Source: Sabellastarte sp. h YS-2021 (lineage: Eukaryota > Annelida > Polychaeta > Sabellida > Sabellidae). Taken from it: a DNA stretch of 64,000 bases. Below the pieces are notes generated by a model, which made no database searches, had not been told where the DNA came from, and was given only the letters and a program-made list of their open reading frames with translations. Positions 22,901 to 34,800 of the stretch are shown here, piece after piece (position 1 is the stretch's first letter; every line of letters starts with the position of its first letter). The stretch covers positions 10,407,454 through 10,471,453 of the forward strand of contig OZ024938.1 in assembly GCA_964017235.1 (NCBI GenBank), given 5' to 3'. The translations under genes were made by a program, and so were the position numbers.

Positions 22901-25900
22901 AATAATGCAATTGGGCTTCTTCACCTTCATGGTTAATAACCTTGGGTCATGGCAAATTTATACTGATATTGAAACAGGGAAATTCTCTCCTAATGCATAA
23001 ACTTTCACCCGTTTGTACCCCTGTCATAGTGTATTACAATTTCTATATCTAGGAAAGTCTCTCGTTTAAGTTTATCACTTGTAGGGCTTTGCACATGTTG
23101 TATATTGTCTCCACAGGGTGTGGGCTTTGGTCCACCGAGTCTGCGACAAAAACAACATGGTCAGTACAGACTGGACAAGGCCACAGAGGCTGCAGCTCAG
23201 TACAGGGCAGACAGGGTGTCCTCAACATATGAGACAGGCCTGGCAGTTAAGGAGAGGAGAGCTGTTCAGAAAATACAGACTAGGTAAGTATAATATATAC
23301 AGTGGATTTGGTCTAAGTCAGAGTTGCAAAATGTCTGTTCGTTTGTCCGTTTGGCTGTCCATCAACATTTCCGTTTCCGGACTGTAACTCGAAAACACTG
23401 TGTCCAATTGAATTCAAACTTGACAGAAAGATGCATCACCATCACAGCTAAGTTGCTTTCGAAATTGGTGTAATTCCGTTCATTCTTTTGTCCGCTTGCC
23501 TGTCCGTCAACATTTCCGTTTCCTGACTCTAACTCAAAAATGCTTTGCCCAATCGAATTCAAACTTGACAGGGAGATAGATCACCCTCATGGCTAAGTTT
23601 CTTTCGAAATATGTTTAATTCCATCCGTTCATAGTTTCAGTCCTCTATTTAGTATACCATAGATACAATAATGTAATGTACATTACAAGTTTACATTTCA
23701 TAGCACGTCTAACACATTTTCCTGAACTGGATGACCTAACATTTCTTTCCTTGTTTCTAAATGTAATTGCAGCAGTCGCTAACCTTATTGCTGCCTGCGC
23801 AACCCACCTTTTGGGGCATCTCTAACCCTCTTGTTGAAATATCGTTTTAATTTACATTTATTGTATATTTCAATAATCCATATGTATTGTTGGTTAGATG
23901 TATTTGGTAGTAGTTTATAAAATTTATAAGCTTTTTAAAGCAATCTGGTTTGTAAAGAACTTTAGTAGCTTGACAACGACTGGTACATGATTGTGAGCTA
24001 GCAATTAGCACGTGGAATATTTTTCTTCTTCTGAAATTACATTTCAGTATCGATCAATATGTAAGGCTAAATTAGACATTGATATCAGTATTGAAATTGT
24101 ATTGTCATTCCTGCCCTCTACCATTTGTTTACGATGTTTAATTGTGACCAGCTAGCATGATCGTGTTTCTAAACCTTCTAGAATGGCATAGTAAGTCTAG
24201 TTCTACTTTTTATAGCCATTATTCTAGGCACACTGCAGATTCTAAGGCACAACACATCCTTAAGCCGGAATACAAAGTTTACATTATGTTTGGAACTTTA
24301 TTAAACCTCAGTCAGCCATACAGCCATCAACTGACCAAGCAATCAGTTTCAATTAGCCTGTTAATTTCTGTGTAGGAGCTCCATTGACAGGCTGGTAGAA
24401 GATTTGATTGCAGAGTCAATGGCAAAAGGCGAATTTGATAACCTCCCTGGAAAAGGTTTGTAATTATATTGGTTGCCCAGACAAATAATGATGGAGACAT
24501 TTCTTCTATAACTCTACTGTTTGAATGTTTTATCGCAAGCTGTATCGCAAGTGGCAAGCCACATCAGTGTACATAGACTATATACACTTTAAACCTTGTG
24601 TAGACAAATCTGACTGATTTTTAACCATGTTATGTATAGACATAGACAATATATAAATAGTTTTACGAGTACCGGGGTTCACTAGAGTCTGTGAGGTTTC
24701 TCAACAAGGTGGACCCAATTTTGGGTGCCCAGTTAGTTAACCTTTGGCGGTCCTAATTTTTAATTGAAGATTTTCCATTTTCTAACAGGCAAACCGCTGG
24801 ATTATGACACCCGACATAACCCAATGCTGGACTGCACAACAAACAACTTGAACAGAATCCTTATTGAGAACGGCTACGTACCTGGCTGGATTCAACTAGA
24901 GAAGGACATCAGGTAGACATCAGCGCTATAGAATTGTTAATACAGTAGAACCTCTATTATCCGACCCTCTATTATCCTAATTTTCAATTATCCAACCTCA
25001 AACCCACTCTCCCAACTCCATTTAAACCTGTTATTTTAGGCTTTCTATTATCTGACCTTTCTATTATCCAACCTAATTGTTACTCCCCCAAAAGGGTCAG
25101 ATAATAGATGTTCTACTGTAATTTTGGATTCAATGTTTGGTATCTCCACTAGCCAGTGCACTTCTGTCTAGTTTAATGTTTTAACCAACACTTTCAAAAA
25201 CTAGTAAAAATACAGAAACCTACCATAAAATTTTGTACAACTCTGTTAAAAATATGGCAAAAACTTATTTTGGTTAAGATAACTGTATTCTGACTTACAA
25301 TGTGTGTTTTGCAGTTGTTGCATCTTTTGCCATGTCGGCAATTTCTGAGTGTTTTGTTCGAGTCAAAATTTCAAACATTTGAAGTGAACTTCTCTTTCGG
25401 GGCACTTATCGAGTGAACTATTGACCTTCTACAAACATTGTAACATCAGCAATGAGGAAACTCCATTTCTTTGGAATTCTGGGAAATTCTGTAATTTAGT
25501 CATTTATGTGGTGTATGGCATCTGATATTTTTCATTTTTTGTTGTTAAAAGACTGTGAAAGGCATGACGTTTCCAAAACTGTTTCATGTACCAACAAAAT
25601 TAAGTATGTGTACTTATAAAACTTAGGTGGAAAAAATAATAAAATTATAAAAAATAACTGTTGCAGATTGTAAACTTGAACAGTGAAATGAAGTTTTAAG
25701 TGAAATTTTACATCTGTATTAATCTCTTAAGTAGAGACTAGCCATTATCGAAAATTAATTCTTTTGAATTTCCTTAAATTGTAAAACTCTGTGAAATTTT
25801 CTTCAAATTTGAATTTCTACTAATACAAAATTTTGTGAATTTTGTTATTCATTAAATTATATCCCCTCAAATGGTTGATAAGTTTGAATATGCCTTGAGT

Positions 25901-27375
25901 ACACATGCAAAGAAAGTTTGGCAATTTTTGAAAAATTGTACTGTCATTGTCTGATTATTTTGAAGGAAGCCTTCATGCTTGATTTGTTAATATTATCGAA
26001 GAGGTAAATGCGTTGGCAGCAAACCCTTCTAATCCAGTATGGTTATTCACTAGGTTAATATGCCAATAACTGGATTTTTTAAGAAACACTAAAAAAATGG
26101 CTTATAATGCCTCTTTAGATTTTATAATTTCTTTCTGCATTCTTTTTGTCCATCAAATGCACAATTTTATAAATATAGTTTGAATTTTACAAACAGTACA
26201 ACAGTGTAATAATATTTGATGAATGGTGTATTGTCTCTTTGCTTTTACAATGTCAATTGAAGGACTGGGGCCCTTGGTGGGAGTTTTATGATACAAATAG
26301 ACAATCAATATCTAATCATAAAGAGACGGCCAGTCACCAAGAAGAGATTCGGCAAGGTTTGATTCCCCCACCCCCCACCTCACAAACAATCACATTAGTA
26401 TCTTTGCTATATACTGCTTGGTGCCATATAATGGCACAAACTTTAACTTGGCACAAAACGGAAGTTAAAATATTAAGTAACACTTGTACTTTCTCGCATT
26501 TTCGTGTAACAAATAAGGAAGTGGAAGTGACAACAGAAATAATTTAAATATCTTCGGCAATTTCCGTATGCAAATTGTGCCAATTTGAGGCGCTGATTTC
26601 ATGTAGAAATTACATTATCGCTCATTAAAAATGAGTGTAAAAGGTTTATTGCTTTGAGTTTGTGCCAGTAAAAAGCTTTTATAACTTGCGCTTGGTGTCA
26701 ATACATGTTTTAATAAAAAGAAATCCACGAAACTACACTCCAAACAATCAAAATTAAGCTTTTTGTGTCCAAGGTGTGCCAAGTTAAGGCGTGAAGCAGT
26801 AAGTGTACTGGTTTTTCATTTAATAAAGTTGAAAAATATAAGATACATCAGAAACATAAAACACCATAAAAGTATAAATTTTGATTACAGATTTGAATAT
26901 CTATAAATACATAATATATTCAGCATTTTTCTCTTTCCTGTGATCTAAATATTTGAGAATAATCTGTCATATTTTCAGGGAAAGCATTACCAAACATCGT
27001 CAGAAGTTACTAGAAACACGAATTCATATGGGGAAGAACCATACTGCTCAGAGCTTGAGTGAACATCCGGTCTGGTTGACACATGTGGGTAATTTTAACA
27101 CAGCCATAAAGCAAGTGAATAAGTCAGTAGAAACCTTCAATCTCACGGTACCCTGGATATGGAAACAGATGATGACATTTAATGCAGAAAAAGAAGTGCG
27201 GAAAGTTCTCGACTTGTATCGAGAGAAACTGAGAAATGGTGAAATAATTGACACGCCATTAAAACAGGTGGATGATGTGAATATTGACGTGCAGCAGTCT
27301 ATAAAAGAACAGGAAGAAAATTCCGGTTTGAAAGGCTTATACAGTCAGTTTAAATCAATTTTTTCAACAACCTAA
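19944..27375 (+). CDS. DNAJC28: DnaJ homolog subfamily C member 28 (J domain plus DUF1992), complete, 7 exons
   Basis: Exons: 19944-20056, 20900-21038, 21903-22025, 23117-23283, 24376-24455, 24789-24912, 26979-27375. All introns are GT-AG and phases join exactly, giving 380 codons plus TAA; the vertebrate protein is of similar length. The ATG has a strong context (GCCACC) and an in-frame TGA 21 bp upstream. Residues 1-25 are basic, hydroxylated and without acids, like a mitochondrial targeting leader ([20 protein letters not shown]). The J domain spans about 32-85 and has HPD in AKQYHPDS. A middle region includes [19 protein letters not shown]. The DUF1992 domain starts at [15 protein letters not shown] and includes NLPGKGKPLD and [15 protein letters not shown]. 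The C-terminus is helical. J proteins stimulate Hsp70 ATPase; the partner and substrate of DNAJC28 are poorly known. Introns hold MITEs and tandem repeats. Confidence 0.94.
23330..23625. repeat. Tandem repeat, two units of ~145 bp (in DNAJC28 intron 4)
   Basis: TCAACATTTCCGTTTCC recurs at 23362 and 23507. Both units contain TAACTC-AAAA, CAAT-GAATTCAAACTTGACAG and GCTAAGTT-CTTTCGAAAT. About 80 percent alike by eye. Confidence 0.75.
24941..25120. mobile_element. Pogo/Tigger-like MITE (180 bp) in DNAJC28 intron 6
   Basis: 27-bp TIRs starting TACAGTAGAACCTCTATTAT and ending TAATAGATGTTCTACTGTA match at 25 of 27 positions, flanked by TA. The CAGTAGAACCTC-ATTATCCG terminus is characteristic of pogo/Tigger elements. 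It lies 28 bp after the exon 6 splice donor. Internally CTATTATC-GACC is repeated several times. No ORF. Confidence 0.82.
26412..26801. mobile_element. TA-flanked TIR element, family D (DNAJC28 intron 6)
   Basis: Left end TACTGCTTGGTGCC with TTTAACTTGGCACAAAA further in. The right end in reverse complement is TACTGCTTCACGCC followed directly by TTAACTTGGCACACC. The TACTGCTT terminus and the TTGGC half-site link it to families A and B. The arms are not colinear, so one has an indel. Confidence 0.5.
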
Positions 27376-29640
27376 CACACAGTTACTCATAGCTTATTGT
27401 GATGCAAAATTGTAGAAAAATCTTAGATTTGTATTAGAACGGGATTGGCTATATGCCTTTTAAATAGCCTGATATGATCTAGATAGAAGGCTGGCAGATG
27501 GTTAGACAGTGATACAAGAATTTCAGTTTTAAGGCCTAGACCTTTATTAGTTGACATTTTTATTTTCAGAATTATTAGTCATAGAATGTTACAAGAAAAC
27601 AACCATTTTCTGAGCACAATTCTTGGCATTATAAAAAGTAATGATATATTGCAAATACAATTTTGCAGGAAAGATTATACAATTCTTTTTCTTAGGAATT
27701 TTTTGTTCTTTAAGAATTTTTTCTAAGTAAATCTCTATATTCTAAATCTCAATATTCTAACTGAATTCTTATTCTAAGCATGAGAATGTTAGTGAACAAA
27801 GCCAAGGTTCAAGAACTGAAGAGATTTGTGACATAAATTTGGAACAAATGAATCACAGTCATCACATGAGGGCAGAACCCAGCAATTGGTAAAACGAGAC
27901 AAACATTCAGAGAGAAAAGGGTGGTACAATCAAATTATGTTGATGTTTTCAGTTTATTAGAAAAATTTGTGCCAAAATAGATTTCGGTGATAAATATAAG
28001 TCCACGCATATACCTGATATACATGATGTTTGTTTTTTTTGTAATTATTAGTGAGGAAAGAGAGGAAATTACAATCCTCTGTTTTGCTCTAACATGGCAA
28101 AGTCATTGTTGAGAGTTGTTTTGTTATATGACACTTAGAAGTCCAGAAAGCACTCGTAGAGTGTCGACCTCCACCACAGTGTGTTTCCGAAAATTCAGGA
28201 ATTTTTTTATGCCCCAGAATATTATCTGGACCCTTCTGGATCTGGTGCCTGAAAGTTATTGCTTGCTGGTACCTATTGGTTGACAGCTAGCTGACACTGC
28301 TTTCCTCCATCTGTCCCCACCTCCGTCTACCTGTTGTGTTTCTAATTCTAATTTGACTTTCATACTACATGCGCTCCGCTTTATTAAGGAGACTCTAACG
28401 GGCCAAAAATCACAGAAACAGTCAACCAATATCAGCAACAATGGCAGAAAAAGGATCAGACACAATGGAGAATACCAGGTATATCTAGAGAATAAGTCCA
28501 GTATTCCTTGGTGTAGAGGGTCAATTTAAGCTTCTTTCTGATAGAGGCAACAGAGGGGGGTGATGTGACCCATACAGTGATGAAAGTGCTATTTTGAAAC
28601 CCAAGTCATTCAGTCAATGTTTAGGTTCGCTGTTTGTCATAGAATTCTGATTCAGTGTAGGACTGCAGGAGATTTTGGGTTTATTCAGTATTAGTGTTAT
28701 GATCTAAAGAAGATTTGTAAAACCAGGTCCCAAAAACAAAAATTTGTCAAAAATCAGTTTTGTTTGAATTTGTATACACCAAACTGTAAAATCTTCTAGC
28801 TGTGTACATGAAACATAATCACACATAAGTTGATGATTGTGATTTAACTGTAACATTTTGGATATTAATTCAGTGTACATAGACAAAATATAATACAAGT
28901 ACTGTACACACTTTTAAGCATTACTGGGCAATATTTTATTATTTTGTTGTGAAATATGTAGCTTTTCAGGAACCAGTTCTTTGGCATCTGTCACCGGATT
29001 TTGTTTACATTTATATGAATTGAATAAGAAGTTCCTCTTAGGAACCAACTTTCCGGTTTGCTGTCTTCACAACTGTTGTGTATGAACTATTAAGATGTTT
29101 CATCACCTGACTCTCAACTCTGTGGTGTTTGGTTTGTATTCAGTTTAAGGTAACTTTGGATCCATGGAATGTGCTCTAAAGATTATGACTTTAGGTGTTG
29201 TATTGGATGTAAAAAACAGACCTGTGATATGTCTAATTGATATTGCATTTATTTAACGTTTAAGTCACCTTAATTGTATCCACCAGAGGCATCCAGTGGA
29301 TACTTTGGCTTAGCATTTGCTACGCTGCCACACGTAGAGATATTTTCGGCGTTAACGCTCTCAGAGGAAAACTGCATCAGCTAGTTTAACCAAATTTGCA
29401 GGATATCTTCATTTGGAGGTAAGCTTCTCTGGGACTGAAATTAGCCTCATTCAGAGAAACAAGATGGTCGCCGCGGACATTTTTTCGAAAATTATCTACT
29501 CTTTTCTACTGGGTGGTTCTCATAGGTAGAAGGTTGAATCTCTTCATAGGTGATGTATATATATAACAGATATACATGTCCTCTACAACCTTGCAGACAT
29601 TTGACCTTGAAGCTGTTAATTCAAGGTCATCCACGGAGTG
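27376..29640. other. Downstream of DNAJC28: dispersed repeat fragments, no gene
   Basis: 27680-27800 is AATTCTTA/TTCTAAG-rich and ends GAGAATGTTAGTGAAC, resembling the right end of the element at 53113-53938. 28140-28200 has an AAGCACTCGTAGAGTG-CGACCTCC repeat seen elsewhere. The DNAJC28 3' end is not resolved; no AATAAA close to the stop was found. Confidence 0.45.
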
Positions 29641-29659
29641 CCAAAGTACCCCACAAAGT

Positions 29660-30110
29660 GGACTTTAAAAGTGGCTGTATCTCATTATTGGTCCTAGAGG
29701 TTTGAATGTGAATGTGAAACCAACCTACAGGAAACCATGGGCTGGGAATCTTCTGATGTGCTCAGATTTGACCTTGGACCCCTCCTTCAAGGTCAAACGA
29801 GGATACCCAGACTTAAAAGTGCTTATAACTTGCTTATTATTTGTCCTAGAGGTTTGCAATGTAAAACTAACTTAAAGGAAATCATGGGCTGGGGATCTTT
29901 TGATGTGGTCAGATTTGACCTTGGACCCCTGCATCAAAGTCAAACAAGGATAGCCAAACTTAAAAGTGCTTATAAATTGCTTATTTATTGGTCCTAGAGG
30001 TTTGCAATGTGAAACCAACTTATAGGATATCATGGACTGGGAATCTTCTGATGTGATCAGAATTGACCTTTGGTCCCTCCTTCAAGGTCAAACGATAGTT
30101 ACAAACGATG
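29660..30110. repeat. Tandem repeat, three units of ~147-152 bp
   Basis: GTCCTAGAGGTTTG occurs at 29691, 29843 and 29991. ATGGGCTGGGAATCTT-like sequence is at 29736, 29883 and 30031. Units contain TCAGATTTGACCTTGGACCC and TTCAAGGTCAAACGA. An open frame runs across two units only because the period is 49 codons there; not coding in my view. Confidence 0.8.
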
Positions 30111-30280
30111 GATACAAATTTGCATTGGTGCTCCGATGCGTAGGTCTAGTTTGTGTAGAGAAGTGTTCTATATATTTTTGTTTCACATGTTGCTTTACCC
30201 TGTACATAAAGACTGGCTATAAATATAGTATTATTTGGATGAAAGAATTAAGAAACAATAAAACATTTTTTCCCTCTTGA

Positions 30281-33200
30281 ATATGGGTAGTTTTCACTAT
30301 TTTCACTTTAGGTGTGTCATCTTCTATTACTTTTAAGTAGAAAAGTGGCAAAGGTTTTGGCATTTTTGTCATGAGGAAAATGGAATGTGCCAGCCTTTCC
30401 AGTGGGTTGATCACTCCATTTAAGCAATATGGATTCTGGAACTTGAATGTTGAATATAGGATTTTGGTAAATGTGAAGCATAGTGAAACCAAGGAGTAAT
30501 AGCTAATAAGTGATAGGAATATATTATTACAGTGTACAATGTAAAACTACAATGTAAAACTTTAATATTGATCTGTGTTGTGTCTTTTTCTGTCAAAATT
30601 TGTACATGTCAAGCAATAACTTAACCCAATGGAGGGTTTACACCCTCTCTCTCTCACGTCCTTTTGCACTTTAAGGTTAAATAAATCTATTTACTGAAAA
30701 AGAAAAACACTTCCAGCCTTCTCATTTTAGGGTTGAGGGTAAAAAAAAAGTAAATGTGATCGAAATGAGGAAGTAATCAGAAATGGGTCATCATCAGGAC
30801 ATCTGTACAGGAGTGTTGCTTAGGTGGTCTAAGGGCAAGTTGGAACAGAAATGATACAGAGATATTCACTTTAATAGTAAGGCTGCTTCTCCAATTTGTC
30901 TTGTGGGTACTGGTTGATAATAAAACTATATTCCAATTGGACGCCCCCACCCCCTTTTTCCTATATTGCTTATGTTTAGGGATAAGAAGAAATTGCGTTC
31001 TAGCATTTCCCCAATCGAATAGGCCCATGAACCGGAAGTAAGATTCACTAAAAGGAAACGTTGAAGTTCTGAAAGAAATCACTATGAAAGTACTAAAATA
31101 TGTAAAAATATTGGATAAAAGTTTGTAATTTCCTCAGATTTGAGGTTTGTTTCTAATACTTTATGTTTTCTCACAATATTTTATACCGACATTCAAAATA
31201 CCGACTGTAAAGTGTCACCACGATGTTAAAGTGAATTGGCCTCGATACCGAGATACCGGTGTTACCGACCCTGCCCTATTTATGATTAAATAGGAAGATG
31301 AGTAAGACACAGAAAAGCAGTAAGACACAGACAAAACACACAGGATCTCTCAATTCTGTAATGACTTGTTCGAATCCTGTGAACTGGCACTGTTATAATG
31401 TCTCATGCTGTATGGATATTAAAACCTGACATTAACAAATAAAATATGCAATTATTGTAGGGAATCTTGTGTTTTATTGATATTAAACTGTGACACATTA
31501 TTAAAACCAGCAAGTCCCCTCAAGGAAACAAGCTTTTTCACCATTTTTAACAAAGCAGATGATTCAGAAACAACAAAGGACACCTTACATAAGAATTGTT
31601 GTGTATAAGACTTAGATATACTGTTTTCCAAGTTTACAGTTACAGTATATATAGTATAGGAGTTTCCCTAACTTAGAAACTAAGTAATACTTAATAAAGT
31701 AAAGGTTGGTGAATACAAAATCTAAGTAATACTTTGGTAAGTAGAAAGCTTGGAAAACTTGGATCTAAGGTAGAAAACTTGGATCTAAGGTGACCTTAGC
31801 AAAGCATTGTTGAAGAATACGTCCACTGGTCAAAATTATGTTTGACTTGACCAAAATTAAAAAATTCATTGAAAAAAATCACAAAATATTTTTAAATCTA
31901 AAAATTTTACACCAAATTAGGGAATACACTTATTCACGTACTACGGTATATCAAGATATTTAGAAACCATGTATTAGCTCATTATTTTATCAGAAAGAAT
32001 AAAATTTTAGGTCGAAAGCTCCCCTGCTGCACCTTCTATATTTCAATGAAAAGACAAGCTACCTTCTGTTGTTTCTTTTTGGTATGTTGGAGTTTTTGAC
32101 ATTTGGGTGTCCATTACCTATTTTTGACGTAAAGGAGACATCGTACAGCTGCCTGCCATAACTTGCTAAAAAAATGGAACATAATCCTTATAATTATGTG
32201 CTTCTTTGATGTTTTTAAAGTGAATTTCGTTTGGCCAAAATATTCTTTGACACAATCATAAATGTTCTTGACCTGTTAATTTTCAAATCAATTAAGCTTG
32301 TAGAGTGCTTTCTAAAGAGTCGGAATATAATTTCGACTTAATAGTTTCCTAATACCTAATATTTAATACCTATTTCTGTCATAACTTAGGCCACCATTTC
32401 TGCCGCTTTACATAATACACAAGAAATATCAGAATACTGATGATAAAAACAAACTGTAATGCCATCCATTAAGGTGCAGTCTATCTATACCTTGATCCTG
32501 CATCAAAATGATCCTCGTCCAGTTCATGAATCCAGAAATATTTTGTGATTTTTGAATAATATTTGCATGTTTAACTATTCGTTGGATCGAGTCTATATTT
32601 TCACACAAGGTGGGGTCTATCTATGGCTTAGCCTGCCTTAAAGTGGATCGAAATCTAGAGTAAAAGTCTTTTTGGGATGTTTATTTTCAGCATTACCCTT
32701 GGCAAGTGTTTGTGCATTTTCAGTTATTGGTTATTTAATTTTGTTTTGGACCAACTTAAGATGTATGCTAATTTTGATGCCAGATGGTAAGTTTTAACCA
32801 TGTCTTTTAAAAAACTGGCCAACCCTGAAAACAGTTTGATAGCCCAACAGACTGCCTTTCCAGTATTTTTTTTTGTTTGGATCAAAAGTCTCACATTTTG
32901 AAAGACAGCATTTCAGTAGTATTGTTCAGCGTTCTCAGTTGTAGTTACAGATTGGAAATGGGTGAAATTCGGAACCACATACGATATGCTGGTCAATTAT
33001 AACTGTCTGACTGGCAGTAGTTTTTGCTTCAGCAAAATAGGCAAGAATAAAGGAAAAGGCTGTACAAAAGTGTAAAACCTGAAAGTTACTGTAGAATGAT
33101 GTGTTGAAGATAGAATTTTTACAAATTGAAAAAGTAGCTTGTGTGTGCAAAAGCAAATCACCCAAAAGAAAAAAAAAGAAGGAAAATATTGCTTTAAGTA

Positions 33201-33520
33201 AAGATAACAAGAGCTGGGGAAAACAGTACAGAAGAGGACAAACAAAACCACAGAAAATGCCATAAGTGGAGTAGCTACTTTTAAATGGATTAAGATAACA
33301 TTTTTTGAGCTACTGATTTTAAGTTACCTGGCAAGTATACCAGGCCCTTCTAACATCTGTAACCAAACCAAGTAAACATGCTAGAAGTACTAAATGAGTT
33401 TTGAGGATTTTTTTATTTGGCTACCCTCATTTTACCTTAAGGGAGGGGTCCATGATTAAATCTTTTCATTGTGGCTACTCTCGTTTATTGTTTGATCTTA
33501 AAGCAGGCATCCAAGGGTTA
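30281..33520. other. Intergenic, no gene recognised
   Basis: AT-rich. Contains a 20-bp direct duplication (TAGAAAACTTGGATCTAAGG) at 31752-31791 and no ORF with family resemblance. Confidence 0.4.
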
Positions 33521-34110
33521 CAATAGCATCAGTTAGTGCCAAATATTGCTAAAACCTAATCAGCTTCAGTTCTTACTATAAACATATCCTGAAAATGTGG
33601 TTAAAAACCATAAACATAGCCTAAAAATGTGTTAAAATTTTATTTGTGGTGTGTACTAACACAATTTCAAGTCTACGTTGCCATGGCAACACTTGTTGCA
33701 AGATATTGGCCCAAACCATCTGGGCTACAGTTCCTGTTGAGATTAACATATCCTAAAATTGGCTGAAATCTGTTTAGATACATTGAATGCAGAGTAGCTA
33801 ATATTACAGTTGAAAAACAACAACAATAAAGTGTTCCAATGGCAACTGTCGAAGCTAAAAGTCGCCCCAAATCTGGTCGGCTTCAGTTCTTGTTATCGTA
33901 ATGATATCCTGAAAATTTAGTTAAAATGGGTGCAAAGCTTCTGACATAATTTTGCCACATAATTTCAAGTCCAAAATAAGAAAAACTTTTGCCATGGCAA
34001 TAAGTGTTGACAGATGTTCTCCAAAACCCAATAAATTCAGCAAGCCTAAATACCAAACTTGGTAAATTACTTCTCCATGAATCAGTGGAAACAAAGCCTC
34101 AAGCCAGATT
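33521..34110. repeat. Diverged tandem repeat, three units of ~155 bp
   Basis: A GCCATGGCAAC/ATGGCAACT motif recurs at about 33680, 33837 and 33990. A CTTCAGTTCTTG-type motif with ATATCCTGAAAATTT-GTTAAAA recurs at about 33563, 33722 and 33880. Confidence 0.6.
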
Positions 34111-34409
34111 TCTGATGGCCAAAAACCCCGAAAATAACATGTTCACTCCGCAGCAAGGGTGAAATAATGATGTAAAATGTTGTCACCTTGCACTAATAAG
34201 TTTCTTTAACTATCATCAGTTTATGACAGCCCAACAAAGCTACATACTTAATTTAAATGAAAACTCTCAATTATTACATCAAATATTGTCAAAAAATGGA
34301 CTCAGACTAGAACATGGATATACCTAAAGTATATAGCACAATTTTTCAGATATTGTCAAAAACTGCAAAAAAATTCAATGAATATGATTCTCTTATTACT
34401 TGCAGTTAA

Positions 34410-34800
34410 AATCGCCCTACTATAGGTGATTTCTCTAAGGCTAGTTACATGTACATGCCAAATTTGAATTAAATTTGTATGGCAATTTTCAGTACAGTAT
34501 GTTTAACATATAAAAATTCAATATAATTCTGTTATACATGGGAGCCTCTCGGGTCACCTTAAAATAGGGTTTACCCATGGGTCCAGTTACGCCCATGCGC
34601 CAAATTTTAATTGAATCCATTAAGTCATTTTATGAGATACTGTCCCGAAACAAAAGAAAACTTATAGTCACTATAATTGTTAATGCTCAGAGTTTAAGGT
34701 CACCTTAACACTGGACATTTTTGTATGACTGGTTATATCAACATGCCAAATTTGAATTTAATACGTCAAGCTGTTTGAGATCCTATAGGGAAATAAAGTG
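34410..34800. repeat. Diverged tandem repeat, three units of ~140-148 bp
   Basis: CATGCCAAATTTGAATT and variants recur at about 34453, 34593 and 34741. In two units this is preceded by GGTCACCTTAA-A and in two followed by GAGATACTG-type sequence. Confidence 0.6.

Noticed and set aside
26239-26547. 102-codon open frame in DNAJC28 intron 6
   Set aside because: Overlaps TIR element D, not bounded by splice sites in a phase fitting the gene, and DUF1992 is continuous without it.
29737-30280. Open frames with an internal 49-residue repeat
   Set aside because: They follow a tandem DNA repeat whose unit happens to be a multiple of three once; the third unit is out of frame and no signal or domain is present.
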